From Halomonas eurihalina (GTDB taxonomy: Bacteria; Pseudomonadota; Gammaproteobacteria; Pseudomonadales; Halomonadaceae), in assembly GCF_008274785.1 (NCBI RefSeq), contig NZ_VTPU01000003.1:62001-126000 (forward strand): a DNA stretch of 64,000 nucleotides, read 5' to 3'. The translations under genes were made by a program, and so were the position numbers. Positions within the stretch are counted from its first letter, which is position 1. The number at the start of each line of letters is the position of its first letter. The notes below the pieces were generated by a model. It worked only from the letters and a program-made list of their open reading frames with translations. It did no database searches and was not told where the DNA came from. Shown here piece after piece: positions 8,028 through 16,420 of the stretch.

Positions 8028-8351
8028 CTAGCCTCTCCATCTGTTGTGGAACTCGATCCATTCTTTGGTGGACGGTATTGCCCGGCCTAGGCCGATCCAT
8101 CCGTGGCGATTGAGCCGCTTTCGCCACTGTGTGATCTGATACTGCGTGGACACGTCACGCCTCAGTCGGTACCCAGCGACCAACCAGCTCTCCTCGGCGC
8201 GCGTCACATCCACATTCTCGTTCTCACTGATCTCATCGATCAGTCGATCCCAGTCGTCCTGGCTATCGCTTTCCTCCGGTTTGAGTTGGGCCTGGCGGTT
8301 CTCTCGGCGGTTACCCGCGGCGATCTGAGTCTGGGGGCGCTGGGCGAGCAA
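8028..8351 (-). CDS. Hypothetical protein next to prfC junction, possibly frameshifted
   Basis: 107 residues from a TTG: Gln/Arg-rich N-terminus, an acidic centre (DDWDRLIDEISENENVDVTR) and a Trp/Arg-rich C-terminus (WRKRLNRHGWIGLGRAIPS). The only good start, an ATG at 8383 with GGGAG 7 bases upstream, is in a different frame. Joining them would give MPSNIALPPTS then YELLAQRPQTQ, suggesting a small indel near 8355. No family recognised. If real, it is the last island gene before prfC, transcribed away from it. Confidence 0.4.
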   Translation of the reverse strand: MLAQRPQTQIAAGNRRENRQAQLKPEESDSQDDWDRLIDEISENENVDVTRAEESWLVAGYRLRRDVSTQYQITQWRKRLNRHGWIGLGRAIPSTKEWIEFHNRWRG

Positions 8352-8590
8352 CTCGTAGGAGGTAGGGCGATGTTGCTTGGCATGGTGGAACTCCCTTACT
8401 GGTTCTGTCTATTTATACAGCATTATCAGGCAGAACCGGGACGACAACCTGCTATTCGTGCGATAGCGGGAGGGCTACGACTCAACCCGTTTCGAGAGGT
8501 GCGAGGCCAAGGGGGGATGGATATCAGCGACATACCCACCAACCTCGCGCTACAATCCGCCCATCACCTCAACATATGCACCGGAGTACT

Positions 8591-8620
8591 TTGAGGAATA
8601 TGTACAAAGGTGTGTACAAA
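8591..8620 (+). promoter_or_regulatory. Candidate promoter for the reconstituted prfC
   Basis: TTGAGG, an 18-base spacer and TACAAA lie 17 bases before the prfC start, and TGTACAAA occurs twice (8601, 8613). The site lies on the island side of the junction, so prfC would now be driven by island DNA. Confidence 0.3.
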
Positions 8621-8636
8621 ATGCTGACGGAGCCTC

Positions 8637-10226
8637 ATGACAGACGCCAAGCAAGCCCATGAAACCGGGCTTCGACGCACTTTTGCTATCATATCGCACC
8701 CCGACGCGGGTAAGACCACCATTACCGAGAAGATGCTGCTGTTCGGCAATGCCATTCAGATGGCGGGTTCGGTGAAGAGCAAGCGAGACGACCGCCACGC
8801 CACCTCCGACTGGATGAAGATGGAGCAGGAGCGTGGTATCTCCGTGACTACCTCGGTGATGCAGTTCCCCTATGGCGGGCGCATCGTCAACCTGCTCGAC
8901 ACGCCGGGTCACGAAGACTTCTCCGAGGATACCTACCGCACCCTGACGGCGGTGGATTCGGCGCTGATGGTGATCGACGGCGCCAAGGGCGTCGAAGGTC
9001 GCACCATCAAGCTGATGGAGGTGTGTCGACTGCGTACCACACCGATCCTGACCTTCATCAACAAGATGGACCGCGACATCCGCGACCCCATCGAGGTAAT
9101 GGACGAGGTCGAGGATGTGCTGAAGATCCAGTGCGCGCCCATGACCTGGCCGATCGGCATGGGGCGTCACTTCAAGGGCGTCTATCACCTCTACAATGAT
9201 GTGATCCACCTCTATACCCAGGGGCAGGGCAACCGCATCTCCGAGGACAAGCGGATCGAAGGGCTGGACAATCCCGAGGTCGACGAGGTACTCGGCGAGG
9301 ATGCCGCCGAGGAACTGCGCATGGAGGTCGAACTGGTGCGCGGGGCGTCTCACGCCTTCGACCACGACGCCTACCTGCGCGGCGAGCTGACGCCGGTCTA
9401 CTTCGGTACCGCCATGGGCAACTTCGGTGTGCGTGAGATGCTCGACGGCTTCGTCGAGTATGCGCCGTCCCCGCAGGCCCGCGAGACCGACCAGCGGGTC
9501 GTCGAGGCCGAGGACGGCAGCTTCAGCGGCTTCGTCTTCAAGATCCAGGCCAACATGGATCCCAACCATCGCGACCGCGTCGCCTTCCTGCGGGTCTGTT
9601 CCGGCAAGTACGAAAGAAACATGAAGATGCGGCACGTGCGCATCGGCAAGGACGTGAAGATCGCCGACGCCCTTACCTTCATGGCCTCGGATCGCACCCA
9701 TGTGGAAGAAGCCTGGCCAGGTGACATCATTGGCCTGCACAACCATGGCACCATCCAGATCGGCGATACCTTCACCCAGGGCGAGGACATGCGCTTCACC
9801 GGCATTCCTCACTTCGCTCCGGAGCTGTTCAAGCGCGTGCGCCTCACCGATCCGCTGCGGATGAAGGCCCTGCAGAAAGGGCTCCAGCAGCTTTCCGAGG
9901 AAGGCGCGACCCAGGTGTTCATGCCGCTGGACAACAATGACCTGATCCTCGGCGCGGTGGGTACCCTGCAGTTCGACGTGGTCGCCCACCGGCTCAAGCA
10001 GGAGTACAAGGTCGACTGCATCTACGAGGGCGTCAACGTGCAGACCGCACGCTGGATCGAATGTGACGACCCCAAGATGCTGGAAGACTTCAAGCGCAAA
10101 GCCAGTGCCAACCTGGCCATCGACGGCGGCGGCCACCTCACCTACATCGCCCCGACCCGGGTCAATCTGCAGATGACCCAGGAACGCTGGCCGGACATCC
10201 GCTTCAATCACACGAGGGAGCACTGA
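8637..10226 (+). CDS. prfC: Peptide chain release factor 3
   Basis: 529 residues, the normal RF3 length. The translational GTPase motifs are intact: G1 HPDAGKTT near residue 21, G2/G3 with [11 protein letters not shown] near residue 88, and G4 NKMD near residue 142. RF3 uses GTP to recycle RF1/RF2 from the ribosome after peptide release. Domain 2 and 3 regions ([33 protein letters not shown]) are present. The first 22 codons also occur as a diverged copy at 2225, so this start appears to have been supplied by inserted DNA while keeping the coding sense. GGAG lies 4 bases before the ATG. Confidence 0.97.
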   Translation: MTDAKQAHETGLRRTFAIISHPDAGKTTITEKMLLFGNAIQMAGSVKSKRDDRHATSDWMKMEQERGISVTTSVMQFPYGGRIVNLLDTPGHEDFSEDTYRTLTAVDSALMVIDGAKGVEGRTIKLMEVCRLRTTPILTFINKMDRDIRDPIEVMDEVEDVLKIQCAPMTWPIGMGRHFKGVYHLYNDVIHLYTQGQGNRISEDKRIEGLDNPEVDEVLGEDAAEELRMEVELVRGASHAFDHDAYLRGELTPVYFGTAMGNFGVREMLDGFVEYAPSPQARETDQRVVEAEDGSFSGFVFKIQANMDPNHRDRVAFLRVCSGKYERNMKMRHVRIGKDVKIADALTFMASDRTHVEEAWPGDIIGLHNHGTIQIGDTFTQGEDMRFTGIPHFAPELFKRVRLTDPLRMKALQKGLQQLSEEGATQVFMPLDNNDLILGAVGTLQFDVVAHRLKQEYKVDCIYEGVNVQTARWIECDDPKMLEDFKRKASANLAIDGGGHLTYIAPTRVNLQMTQERWPDIRFNHTREH

Positions 10227-10440
10227 CCAGGCGCTGCGCGCCTGGAAGAACGCGGCTGACGCCGCTGGAAGAAGGAAGAACGCCCGGCTACGCCGGGCTG
10301 GAAGGGGGAAGATCGCGGCTGATGCCGCTGGAAGAGATAAGAACGGCGCCAAGCGCCTTTAAGAGGGAAGAAGATTCTTGATGTTCCAAACCTTAGGGCT
10401 AGCCTGTCTTCCTTCTTCCTTCTTCCTTCTTCCTTCTTCC
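10227..10440. repeat. Hairpin array with GGAAGAA/TTCTTCC heptamers between prfC and acyl-CoA synthetase
   Basis: Five short GC hairpins follow each other: CCAGGCGC-TGC-GCGCCTGG (10227-10245), GCGGC-TGAC-GCCGC, GCCCGGC-TAC-GCCGGGC, GCGGC-TGAT-GCCGC and GGCGC-CAA-GCGCC. Most are followed by a GGAAGA-type purine tract. At 10407-10440 the complementary TTCTTCC is repeated almost five times in tandem, so the two sides could also pair with each other. The array separates two convergent genes and abuts the next stop codon; the first hairpin is probably the prfC terminator. Confidence 0.75.
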
Positions 10441-10441
10441 G

Positions 10442-12124
10442 TTAGAGCCCCAACTCATGCACGGCTTCTTCGCGCATCTTGAATTTCTGGATCTTGCCGG
10501 TGACGGTCATCGGGAATTCGTCGACGAATTTCACGTAGCGGGGCACCTTGAAGTGGGCGATGCGCCCCTCGCAGAACGCCTTGAGGCTTTCCTCGTCGAG
10601 GTCTTCTCCTTCGCTTAGCTTGACCCAGGCCATGATCTCCTCGCCGTATTTTTCATCGGGCACGCCGATGATCTGGACATCGGAGATGGCGGGGTGGGTG
10701 TAGAGGAAGTCCTCGATTTCGCGGGGATAGATGTTCTCGCCGCCGCGGATGATCATGTCCTTGATGCGACCCACGATGGCCACGTAGCCCTCGTCGTCCA
10801 TGGTGGCGAGATCGCCGGTATGCATCCAGCCGGCCGCGTCGATGGCGTGTGCGGTGGCCTCGTCGTTGTTCCAGTAGCCGAGCATCACGCTGTAGCCCCG
10901 AGTGCAGAGTTCGCCTGGTTCGCCGCGCGGCACTGCGGCGCCGTCGTCCGGACTGACCAGCTTCACCTCGAGATGGGGATGAATGGTGCCCACCGTGGTC
11001 ACGCGCTTGTCGAGCGGCGCATCGGTCTGGGTCTGGAAGCTCACCGGGCTGGTCTCGGTCATGCCGTAGCAGATGGTGACCTCCTGCATGTTCATCCGCT
11101 CGATGACGCGTCGCATCACCTCGATGGGGCAGATGGAGCCGGCCATGATGCCGGTGCGCAGAGAGGAGAGATCGAAGCGCTCGAATTCGGGATGCTCCAG
11201 CTCGGCGATGAACATGGTCGGCACACCGTACAGAGCGGTGGCCCTTTCCTCGCTGACGGCCTCGAGCGTGGCCAGGGGATCGAAACCGTCGCCCGGATAG
11301 ATCATGGCGGTGCCGTGGGTCACGCAGCCGAGATTGCCCATGACCATGCCGAAGCAGTGATAGAGCGGCACCGGGATCACCATGCGGTCGGTCTCGTCGA
11401 GCCTCATGGTGCGGGCCACGAAGAAACCGTTGTTGAGGATGTTGTGGTGGGAAAGGGTGGCGCCCTTGGGCGCGCCGGTGGTGCCGGAGGTGTACTGGAT
11501 ATTGATAGGTTCGTCGAAATCCAGGCTGGCCTGAATCTCGGCCAGGCGTTCGACGGAGACCTCGCCGGCGCGCTGGAGCATGGCCGACCAGCGCCACATG
11601 CCGGGCAGGGCGCGGGCATCGTCGAGACAGATGACCCGTTTCAGGTCGGGAAGCCGCTCCGAATGCAGCGTTGCGGCACTTTCGGCGTCCTGCAGTTCCG
11701 GTACCAGTTCGGCTAGGGTCGCGACATAGTCCGAGCTCTTGAAGGTGCCCTGCAAGACCAGTGTCGAGGTGCCGGACTGGCGAAGGGCGTATTCCAGCTC
11801 GTGGGTGCGATAGCTCGGATTGATGTTGACCAGGATGGCGCCGAGCTTGGCGGTGGCGAACTGGGTGATCGCCCATTCGGCGCAATTGGGCGACCAGATG
11901 CCGACCCGATCGCCTTTCGTCACCCCCAGGGCCATCAGTGCCCGGGCGGCACGGTCGACGGCCTCGCGCAGGCTCCGCCAACTGTAGCGCAGGTCTTGAT
12001 GACGGCAGATCAAGGCATCCCGCTCGGGAAAGCGGGCCACGGTCTCGTCGAAGCAATCCCCGATGGTCTGCCCCTTCAAGGGAGTGTCGCTGATACCGCT
12101 GACGTAACTGATGTGGCTTGGCAT
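10442..12124 (-). CDS. Acyl-CoA synthetase (AMP-binding family)
   Basis: 560 residues with the full adenylate-forming enzyme set: P-loop [18 protein letters not shown] near residue 205, the A5-type block [12 protein letters not shown], and the hinge and catalytic-lysine region [20 protein letters not shown] and [13 protein letters not shown] near the end. It activates a carboxylic acid with ATP and CoA to acyl-CoA. The family resembles medium/branched-chain acyl-CoA synthetases found with LiuR regulons. The upstream LiuR-like regulator gene and the divergent valine-catabolic genes suggest a branched short-chain acid as substrate; this is inference. The cell location is the cytosol. Confidence 0.9.
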   Translation of the reverse strand: MPSHISYVSGISDTPLKGQTIGDCFDETVARFPERDALICRHQDLRYSWRSLREAVDRAARALMALGVTKGDRVGIWSPNCAEWAITQFATAKLGAILVNINPSYRTHELEYALRQSGTSTLVLQGTFKSSDYVATLAELVPELQDAESAATLHSERLPDLKRVICLDDARALPGMWRWSAMLQRAGEVSVERLAEIQASLDFDEPINIQYTSGTTGAPKGATLSHHNILNNGFFVARTMRLDETDRMVIPVPLYHCFGMVMGNLGCVTHGTAMIYPGDGFDPLATLEAVSEERATALYGVPTMFIAELEHPEFERFDLSSLRTGIMAGSICPIEVMRRVIERMNMQEVTICYGMTETSPVSFQTQTDAPLDKRVTTVGTIHPHLEVKLVSPDDGAAVPRGEPGELCTRGYSVMLGYWNNDEATAHAIDAAGWMHTGDLATMDDEGYVAIVGRIKDMIIRGGENIYPREIEDFLYTHPAISDVQIIGVPDEKYGEEIMAWVKLSEGEDLDEESLKAFCEGRIAHFKVPRYVKFVDEFPMTVTGKIQKFKMREEAVHELGL

Positions 12125-12149
12125 GGGGCCCTCGTCTTGTTGTGTGAAT

Positions 12150-12198
12150 GGGCTACGGGCTACGGGCTACGGGCTACGGGCTACGAGCTATGAGCTAC
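12150..12198. repeat. Heptanucleotide array (GGGCTAC-type), 7 units
   Basis: Five GGGCTAC units are followed by GAGCTAT and GAGCTAC with exact 7-base spacing. The array sits 25 bases upstream of the acyl-CoA synthetase start, in the gap to the MerR gene. Confidence 0.85.
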
Positions 12199-12216
12199 CC
12201 AAGCCTGGTATCAGGG

Positions 12217-12297
12217 TTTCGTGTCTCGCAGCTCGTGTCTCGGGGCTGCGGTTTCTGAGTTTCGTGTCTCGCGGCTCGTGTCTCGGGGCTGCGGTTT
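12217..12297. repeat. Two 38-bp direct repeats built of heptamers, touching merR stop
   Basis: Copies at 12217-12254 and 12260-12297 differ at one position. Each contains CGTGTCT twice with the 7-base rhythm CGTGTCT, CGCAGCT or CGCGGCT, CGTGTCT, CGGGGCT. The second copy ends at the base before the merR stop codon. Confidence 0.85.
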
Positions 12298-12741
12298 TCA
12301 ATCTTCCTTCCCCAACTGTCGCAGAACGTCCCGGGCGCGCTGGTCCACGTCGTCGATCTCCAGGCGCATCAGTCGAATGTCTTCCATCTGGCGGTCGAGG
12401 TTGGCGCGCTTCTCATCGAGTATCTCGATCAGTCGCTTGAGCTGGCGTGCGTTACCGTCGGGCATGGCGTCGTACATCATCACCACCTCGCGGATCTCGG
12501 CCAGCGAGAAGCCCAGGCGCTTGCCCCTCAGGGTCAGCTTGAGCCGGACCCGGTCCTTTTCGCGGTAGATGCGTTTCTGGCCTTGTCGTGAAGGGGCCAG
12601 CAGGCCTTCCTGTTCATAAAAGCGAATGGTGCGAGGGGTCACCTCGAACATTCTGGCCAATTCACCGATGCTGTAAGTACGCTGCTGCCGGGGCAGGGTC
12701 TCGGCACTTTCATCGGGGGCCTGGGAGGGTGATCGACTCAT
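12298..12741 (-). CDS. liuR: MerR-family transcriptional regulator, LiuR-like
   Basis: 147 residues from an ATG with AGGA 9 bases upstream (a GTG start would add 10 residues). The N-terminal winged helix reads YSIGELARMFEVTPRTIRFY, followed by EQEGLLAPSR, the MerR hallmark; a coiled-coil dimer helix (LKRLIEILDEKRANLDRQME) follows. There is no metal-binding cysteine set, which suits LiuR/acyl-CoA-sensing members. LiuR regulators control leucine/isovalerate and valine catabolism in proteobacteria. The perfect palindrome at 12809-12824 between this gene and the divergent acyl-CoA dehydrogenase gene is the expected operator, so it should control both directions. Confidence 0.85.
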   Translation of the reverse strand: MSRSPSQAPDESAETLPRQQRTYSIGELARMFEVTPRTIRFYEQEGLLAPSRQGQKRIYREKDRVRLKLTLRGKRLGFSLAEIREVVMMYDAMPDGNARQLKRLIEILDEKRANLDRQMEDIRLMRLEIDDVDQRARDVLRQLGKED

Positions 12742-12808
12742 GACGTTGTTTCCTGTGGCCGGGTGGTTCACCGGCGGTTTCCACCTCGTCAGGCAACCCT
12801 AGACGAGG

Positions 12809-12824
12809 TTTACGTTAACGTAAA
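12809..12824. promoter_or_regulatory. Perfect 16-bp palindrome, predicted LiuR operator
   Basis: TTTACGTTAACGTAAA is fully self-complementary and lies between the divergent merR and acyl-CoA dehydrogenase genes. Its ACGT..ACGT core agrees with the palindromes bound by LiuR-type MerR proteins. Confidence 0.75.
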
Positions 12825-12856
12825 GTGCTTGTTCGACCATGGGGTGATATGGGATA

Positions 12857-12876
12857 AACCTAGCAAGTGCTAGGTT
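12857..12876. promoter_or_regulatory. 9-bp inverted repeat before acyl-CoA dehydrogenase
   Basis: AACCTAGCA-AG-TGCTAGGTT is a perfect inverted repeat ending 74 bases before the ATG at 12951. It differs from the LiuR palindrome, so a second regulator (for example of the TetR family) may bind here; as RNA it would form a hairpin. Confidence 0.5.
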
Positions 12877-12950
12877 GATGCCTCGCCAGGCCGGAAACCC
12901 GGTGCCTCGGCACGGCGGGTCATCCATCACCGTTCGATGAGAGGTTTTCC

Positions 12951-14117
12951 ATGGATTTTGCGCTGACCGAAGACCAGAAGGCGTTGGCCGACGCCGCCGC
13001 CGATTTCGCCCGGGCCGAGCTGGCCGAGCATGCCGCGCAGTGGGATGCAGACTCGCACTTCCCGGTGGAGGTGATCCGTCGGGCCGGTGAGGCGGGCTTC
13101 CTCGGCATCTATACCCCCGAGGAACATGGCGGGCTTGGCCTGTCGCGGCTCGAGGCGTCCTTGATCTTCGAGCAACTCGCCCAGGGCTGCGTATCTACCA
13201 CGGCTTATCTGACCATTCACAACATGGTGACCTGGATGGTCGCCAGCTGGGGCGATCAGGCCCTGCGAGAGCGCTATGTGCCGGCCATGATAGCCGGTGA
13301 GGCGCTGGGCTCATACTGCCTGACCGAGCCCGGGGCTGGTTCGGATGCCGCCAGCCTGAGGACACGGGCGGTCAGGGAGGGCGATGATTATGTCATCAAC
13401 GGCTCGAAGATGTTCATCTCCGGTGCCGGTGCCACGGAAGTGCTGGTGGTAATGGTCCGCACCGGCGAGCCGGACAGCGGGGCGGGCGGTGTCTCGGCCC
13501 TGTTGGTGCCGGCGGATGCCGAGGGCATCGAATATGGCAAGAACGAGCAGAAGATGGGCTGGAAGAGCCAGCCCACTCGGCTGGTCAGCTTCGACGACGT
13601 GCGAGTGCCGGTCGGCAACCGGCTGGGCAACGAGGGCGAGGGCTTCAAGCTCGCCATGAAGGGGCTGGATGGTGGTCGGCTCAATATCGCCAGCTGCTCG
13701 TTGGGTGCTGCCCAGCATGCCCTGACGCTGTCGCGGGACTACCTGGCCGAGCGCAAGCAGTTCGGACGCGAGCTGTCCTCCTTCCAGGCGCTGCAGTTCA
13801 AGATCGCCGACATGGCAAGCGAGCTCACCGCGGCACGGCTGATGGTCCGCCACGCCGCCTGGCGGCTCGATCAACAGGACCCGGAGGCCACCGCGCATTG
13901 CGCCATGGCCAAGCGCTTCGCCACCGATGTCGGCTTCAATGTCTGCAACGAGGCCCTGCAACTGCATGGCGGCTATGGTTACATCCGGGAGTACCCCCTG
14001 GAACGCCTGGTGCGCGATACCCGCGTGCACCAGATCCTCGAGGGAACCAACGAGATCATGCGCTTGATCGCCGCTCGTCGGCTGCTGGCCGATGGCGTCA
14101 TCGAGTCGCTTCAATAA
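12951..14117 (+). CDS. Isobutyryl-CoA dehydrogenase-type acyl-CoA dehydrogenase
   Basis: 388 residues, FAD-dependent. Family blocks are present: EPGAGSDAASLRTRA near residue 125 (substrate/FAD contact), FISGAGATEVLVVM, RKQFGRELSSFQALQFKIAD, and LHGGYGYIREYPLERLVRD with LEGTNEIMR near the end, which carries the catalytic-base region. The N-terminus FALTEDQKALADAAADFAR and the IHNMVTWM block match the ACAD8 isobutyryl-CoA group more than short-chain butyryl enzymes. It oxidises isobutyryl-CoA to methacrylyl-CoA in valine breakdown and passes electrons to ETF. The hydrolase gene follows after 26 bases. GAGAGG precedes the start. Confidence 0.88.
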   Translation: MDFALTEDQKALADAAADFARAELAEHAAQWDADSHFPVEVIRRAGEAGFLGIYTPEEHGGLGLSRLEASLIFEQLAQGCVSTTAYLTIHNMVTWMVASWGDQALRERYVPAMIAGEALGSYCLTEPGAGSDAASLRTRAVREGDDYVINGSKMFISGAGATEVLVVMVRTGEPDSGAGGVSALLVPADAEGIEYGKNEQKMGWKSQPTRLVSFDDVRVPVGNRLGNEGEGFKLAMKGLDGGRLNIASCSLGAAQHALTLSRDYLAERKQFGRELSSFQALQFKIADMASELTAARLMVRHAAWRLDQQDPEATAHCAMAKRFATDVGFNVCNEALQLHGGYGYIREYPLERLVRDTRVHQILEGTNEIMRLIAARRLLADGVIESLQ

Positions 14118-14143
14118 CCGGACACCACACCAGGAGAACAGCG

Positions 14144-15277
14144 ATGACGGACCTCGCGGTTTGCTTCGATGAACTGCCCACGCGCGGCGGCGGGCGTATC
14201 GGCGTGGCCAGGCTCAACGCCCCCAAGGCCCTGAACGCCCTGTCACTGGAGATGATTCAGCTAGTGGCCGACAAGCTCGATGCCTGGGCGGTGGATCCCC
14301 GGGTAGTGGCTGTCTGGCTCGAGGGCAGTGGTGACAAGGCCTTCTGCGCCGGGGGCGATGTGGTGGCCCTGTATCGCGCCCTTCAGGAAACGAGCCAGTC
14401 GGATTTTCCTGCGACCTATTTCACGGCCGAGTACCGTCTCGACCACCGCATCCATACCTATCCCAAGCCTCTGATGGTGTGGGGCGACGGCATCGTCATG
14501 GGCGGCGGTCTCGGCCTGATGGCCGGCGGCTTCCAGCGGCTGGTCACCGAGACCACGCTGATCGCCATGCCCGAGATCACCATCGGCCTGTATCCCGATA
14601 TCGGCGCCAGCTGGTTCCTGGGTCGCATGCCGAAGGGCATCGGTGCCTATCTTGGCCTGACCGGCGCCCAGCTCAATGCCCGCGACGCCCTGGATGTGGG
14701 GCTGGGGGACCGCTTCGTGCCACGGGAGCGCCGCGACGATCTGCTCGGAGCACTAGCCGAGGCCGATTACGGCGAGCGTGCGGTGTCGACCTGTCGTAGC
14801 GTCGTGATGCAGGTGCTCGATCGCTTCGAGGACCGCCAGCAGGCACCCGAGGGACGGGTGTGGCGGCATCGCGACCACCTGCAGGCCATGGTCGATCGCA
14901 GCGAAGTGACCGAGGCGGTGGCCCGACTGCTGGCCGATGACAGCGACGACCCCTGGCTGGCCGCCAACCGGGCCAGGCTGGAAACCGGCTGTCCGCTGAC
15001 CGCGCATCTGGTGTGGCGCATGCTGGAACGCCATCGTCACGGCAGCCTGGCCGATGCGTTCCGCGATGAACTGGCGCTGTCGGTGCAATGTTGCCATCGC
15101 GGCGATCTCGCCGAGGGGGTGAGGGCGCTGTTGATCGACAAGGACAAGCAGCCCCGCTGGTCCCATCGCGATGTGGCCAGCGTGCCGGAGTCGGATGTGC
15201 AGGCGCTCATGAAGTCGCCCTGGGAGGATGAGAAGCATCCCCTCAGGGATCTGGGAGTCGGGCAGAGAATCCAATAA
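14144..15277 (+). CDS. 3-hydroxyisobutyryl-CoA hydrolase (enoyl-CoA hydratase superfamily)
   Basis: 377 residues from the ATG preceded by AGGAG at 8 bases; a longer frame overlapping the upstream gene is not used. The crotonase fold shows LNAPKALNALSLEM near residue 25, FCAGGDVVALYR with the oxyanion-hole glycines, and the HIBCH-type segment WGDGIVMGGGLGLMAGG followed by MPEITIGLYPDIGASWFL, containing the catalytic Glu and Asp positions. The length (about 100 residues longer than a hydratase) also indicates the hydrolase. It releases 3-hydroxyisobutyrate from its CoA ester in valine catabolism, feeding MmsB just downstream. Confidence 0.9.
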   Translation: MTDLAVCFDELPTRGGGRIGVARLNAPKALNALSLEMIQLVADKLDAWAVDPRVVAVWLEGSGDKAFCAGGDVVALYRALQETSQSDFPATYFTAEYRLDHRIHTYPKPLMVWGDGIVMGGGLGLMAGGFQRLVTETTLIAMPEITIGLYPDIGASWFLGRMPKGIGAYLGLTGAQLNARDALDVGLGDRFVPRERRDDLLGALAEADYGERAVSTCRSVVMQVLDRFEDRQQAPEGRVWRHRDHLQAMVDRSEVTEAVARLLADDSDDPWLAANRARLETGCPLTAHLVWRMLERHRHGSLADAFRDELALSVQCCHRGDLAEGVRALLIDKDKQPRWSHRDVASVPESDVQALMKSPWEDEKHPLRDLGVGQRIQ

Positions 15278-15281
15278 GAGA

Positions 15282-15325
15282 GCATTTCAAATGCTCAACG
15301 GTAGTGGGCACCGGGAAAGCCCACT
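15282..15325 (+). promoter_or_regulatory. Two hairpins between HIBCH and mmsB
   Basis: GAGCATTT-C-AAATGCTC (15282-15298) is an almost loop-free palindrome, better suited to protein binding than to RNA folding. AGTGGGC and GCCCACT (15303-15325) form a 7-bp stem. They may separate expression of mmsB from the upstream genes. Confidence 0.45.
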
Positions 15326-15423
15326 TCGCTCGTCGACTTTTAAGCAGTGTTTTCTTAAGACAATGCTTCGGAACTGGCGAACGAATCCAATACAAGACTC
15401 ACCAACGATCGAGGAGCAGTGCC

Positions 15424-16326
15424 ATGAAAATCGCCTTCATCGGACTCGGTAACATGGGCACGCCCATGGCCACCAACCTGGTCGGGGCCGGCCACGAGGT
15501 CGTGGTCTTCGATCTCGTCGAGAGCGCCATGGCGGCGCTGGAGAAAGAGGGCGCGCGGCGCGCCGAGAGTGCCGAGTCGGCCTGTGCGGGGGCCGAGGTG
15601 GTCATCTCCATGCTGCCCGCCGGTGTGCACGTTCGAGGGCTCTATCTGGGCGCCGACGGCCAGGGCCTGCTCGACGCCCTCGGCCACAAGCCGCTGATCA
15701 TCGATGCCTCGACCATCTCGCCCGACGATGCCCGCATTGTCGGCGAAGCCGCCGCCGAACGTGGCCTGAGCTACCTGGATGCGCCGGTGTCCGGCGGTAT
15801 CGGCGGCGCCAAGGCCGGCACGCTGACCTTCATCGTCGGCGGTGACGAGGCGGGCTTCGAACAGGCCAAACCTGTGCTCGAGTGCATGGGGCGCAATATC
15901 TTCCATGCCGGGCGGATCGGTGACGGCCAGGTGGCCAAGATCTGCAACAACATGCTGCTCGGCATCCTGATGAGCGGTACCGCCGAGGCGCTCGCGCTCG
16001 GCGTGAAGAATGGCCTGGATCCGGCGGTGCTCTCCGAGATCATGAAGCAGAGCAGTGGCGGCAACTGGGCGCTCAACGTCTACAATCCCTGGCCGGGGGT
16101 GATGGAGGGATCGGCTGCCTCCCGGGATTATCAGGGCGGCTTTCTCACCGACCTCATGGCCAAGGATCTGGGGCTGGCCTGGGAACTGGCGCTCAAGACC
16201 CGTGCCGGCGTGCCCATGGGCTCCCAGGCGCGCAACCTCTTTGCCCTGCACAGTGCCCAGGGCAATGGCGGGCTGGATTTCTCCAGCATCCAGAAACTCT
16301 ACCGGGCCGGTGAGGACGACGCCTGA
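15424..16326 (+). CDS. mmsB: 3-hydroxyisobutyrate dehydrogenase
   Basis: 300 residues from the ATG with GAGGAG 8 bases upstream. The N-terminal Rossmann site is IGLGNMGTPMATNLVGAGH (residues 5-23). The family substrate motif DAPVSGGIGGAKAGTLTFIV lies near residue 120, and the catalytic lysine is in GQVAKICNNMLLG near residue 170. It oxidises 3-hydroxyisobutyrate to methylmalonate semialdehyde with NAD+, the step after the upstream hydrolase. The next enzyme, MmsA, is not in the window. The position just after the isobutyryl-CoA genes makes valine degradation the clear role. Confidence 0.93.
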   Translation: MKIAFIGLGNMGTPMATNLVGAGHEVVVFDLVESAMAALEKEGARRAESAESACAGAEVVISMLPAGVHVRGLYLGADGQGLLDALGHKPLIIDASTISPDDARIVGEAAAERGLSYLDAPVSGGIGGAKAGTLTFIVGGDEAGFEQAKPVLECMGRNIFHAGRIGDGQVAKICNNMLLGILMSGTAEALALGVKNGLDPAVLSEIMKQSSGGNWALNVYNPWPGVMEGSAASRDYQGGFLTDLMAKDLGLAWELALKTRAGVPMGSQARNLFALHSAQGNGGLDFSSIQKLYRAGEDDA

Positions 16327-16380
16327 TCGCGTCGCCATGCGCAAAGGGGCGTTCCGGGGTTGGCAGCGGCGGCATTTGAG

Positions 16381-16403
16381 TCTACATTATATCAAAATGT
16401 AGA
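16381..16403. promoter_or_regulatory. Inverted repeat immediately upstream of gcdH
   Basis: TCTACAT and ATGTAGA are separated by 9 AT-rich bases and end 17 bases before the gcdH ATG. The AT-rich site contrasts with its GC-rich surroundings and could be a repressor or LysR-type binding site covering the start region. Confidence 0.5.
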
Positions 16404-16420
16404 TATTTTGGAGCGCCCTC

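Noticed and set aside
8550..10352. 600-codon minus-strand frame opposite prfC
   Set aside because: It mirrors the codon structure of prfC, an unmistakable gene; the protein has no recognisable motif. Such antisense frames are common in GC-rich DNA.
10694..11716. Plus-strand frame opposite the acyl-CoA synthetase
   Set aside because: His/Gly/Ala/Val-biased composition typical of a shadow of a real gene; no start context.
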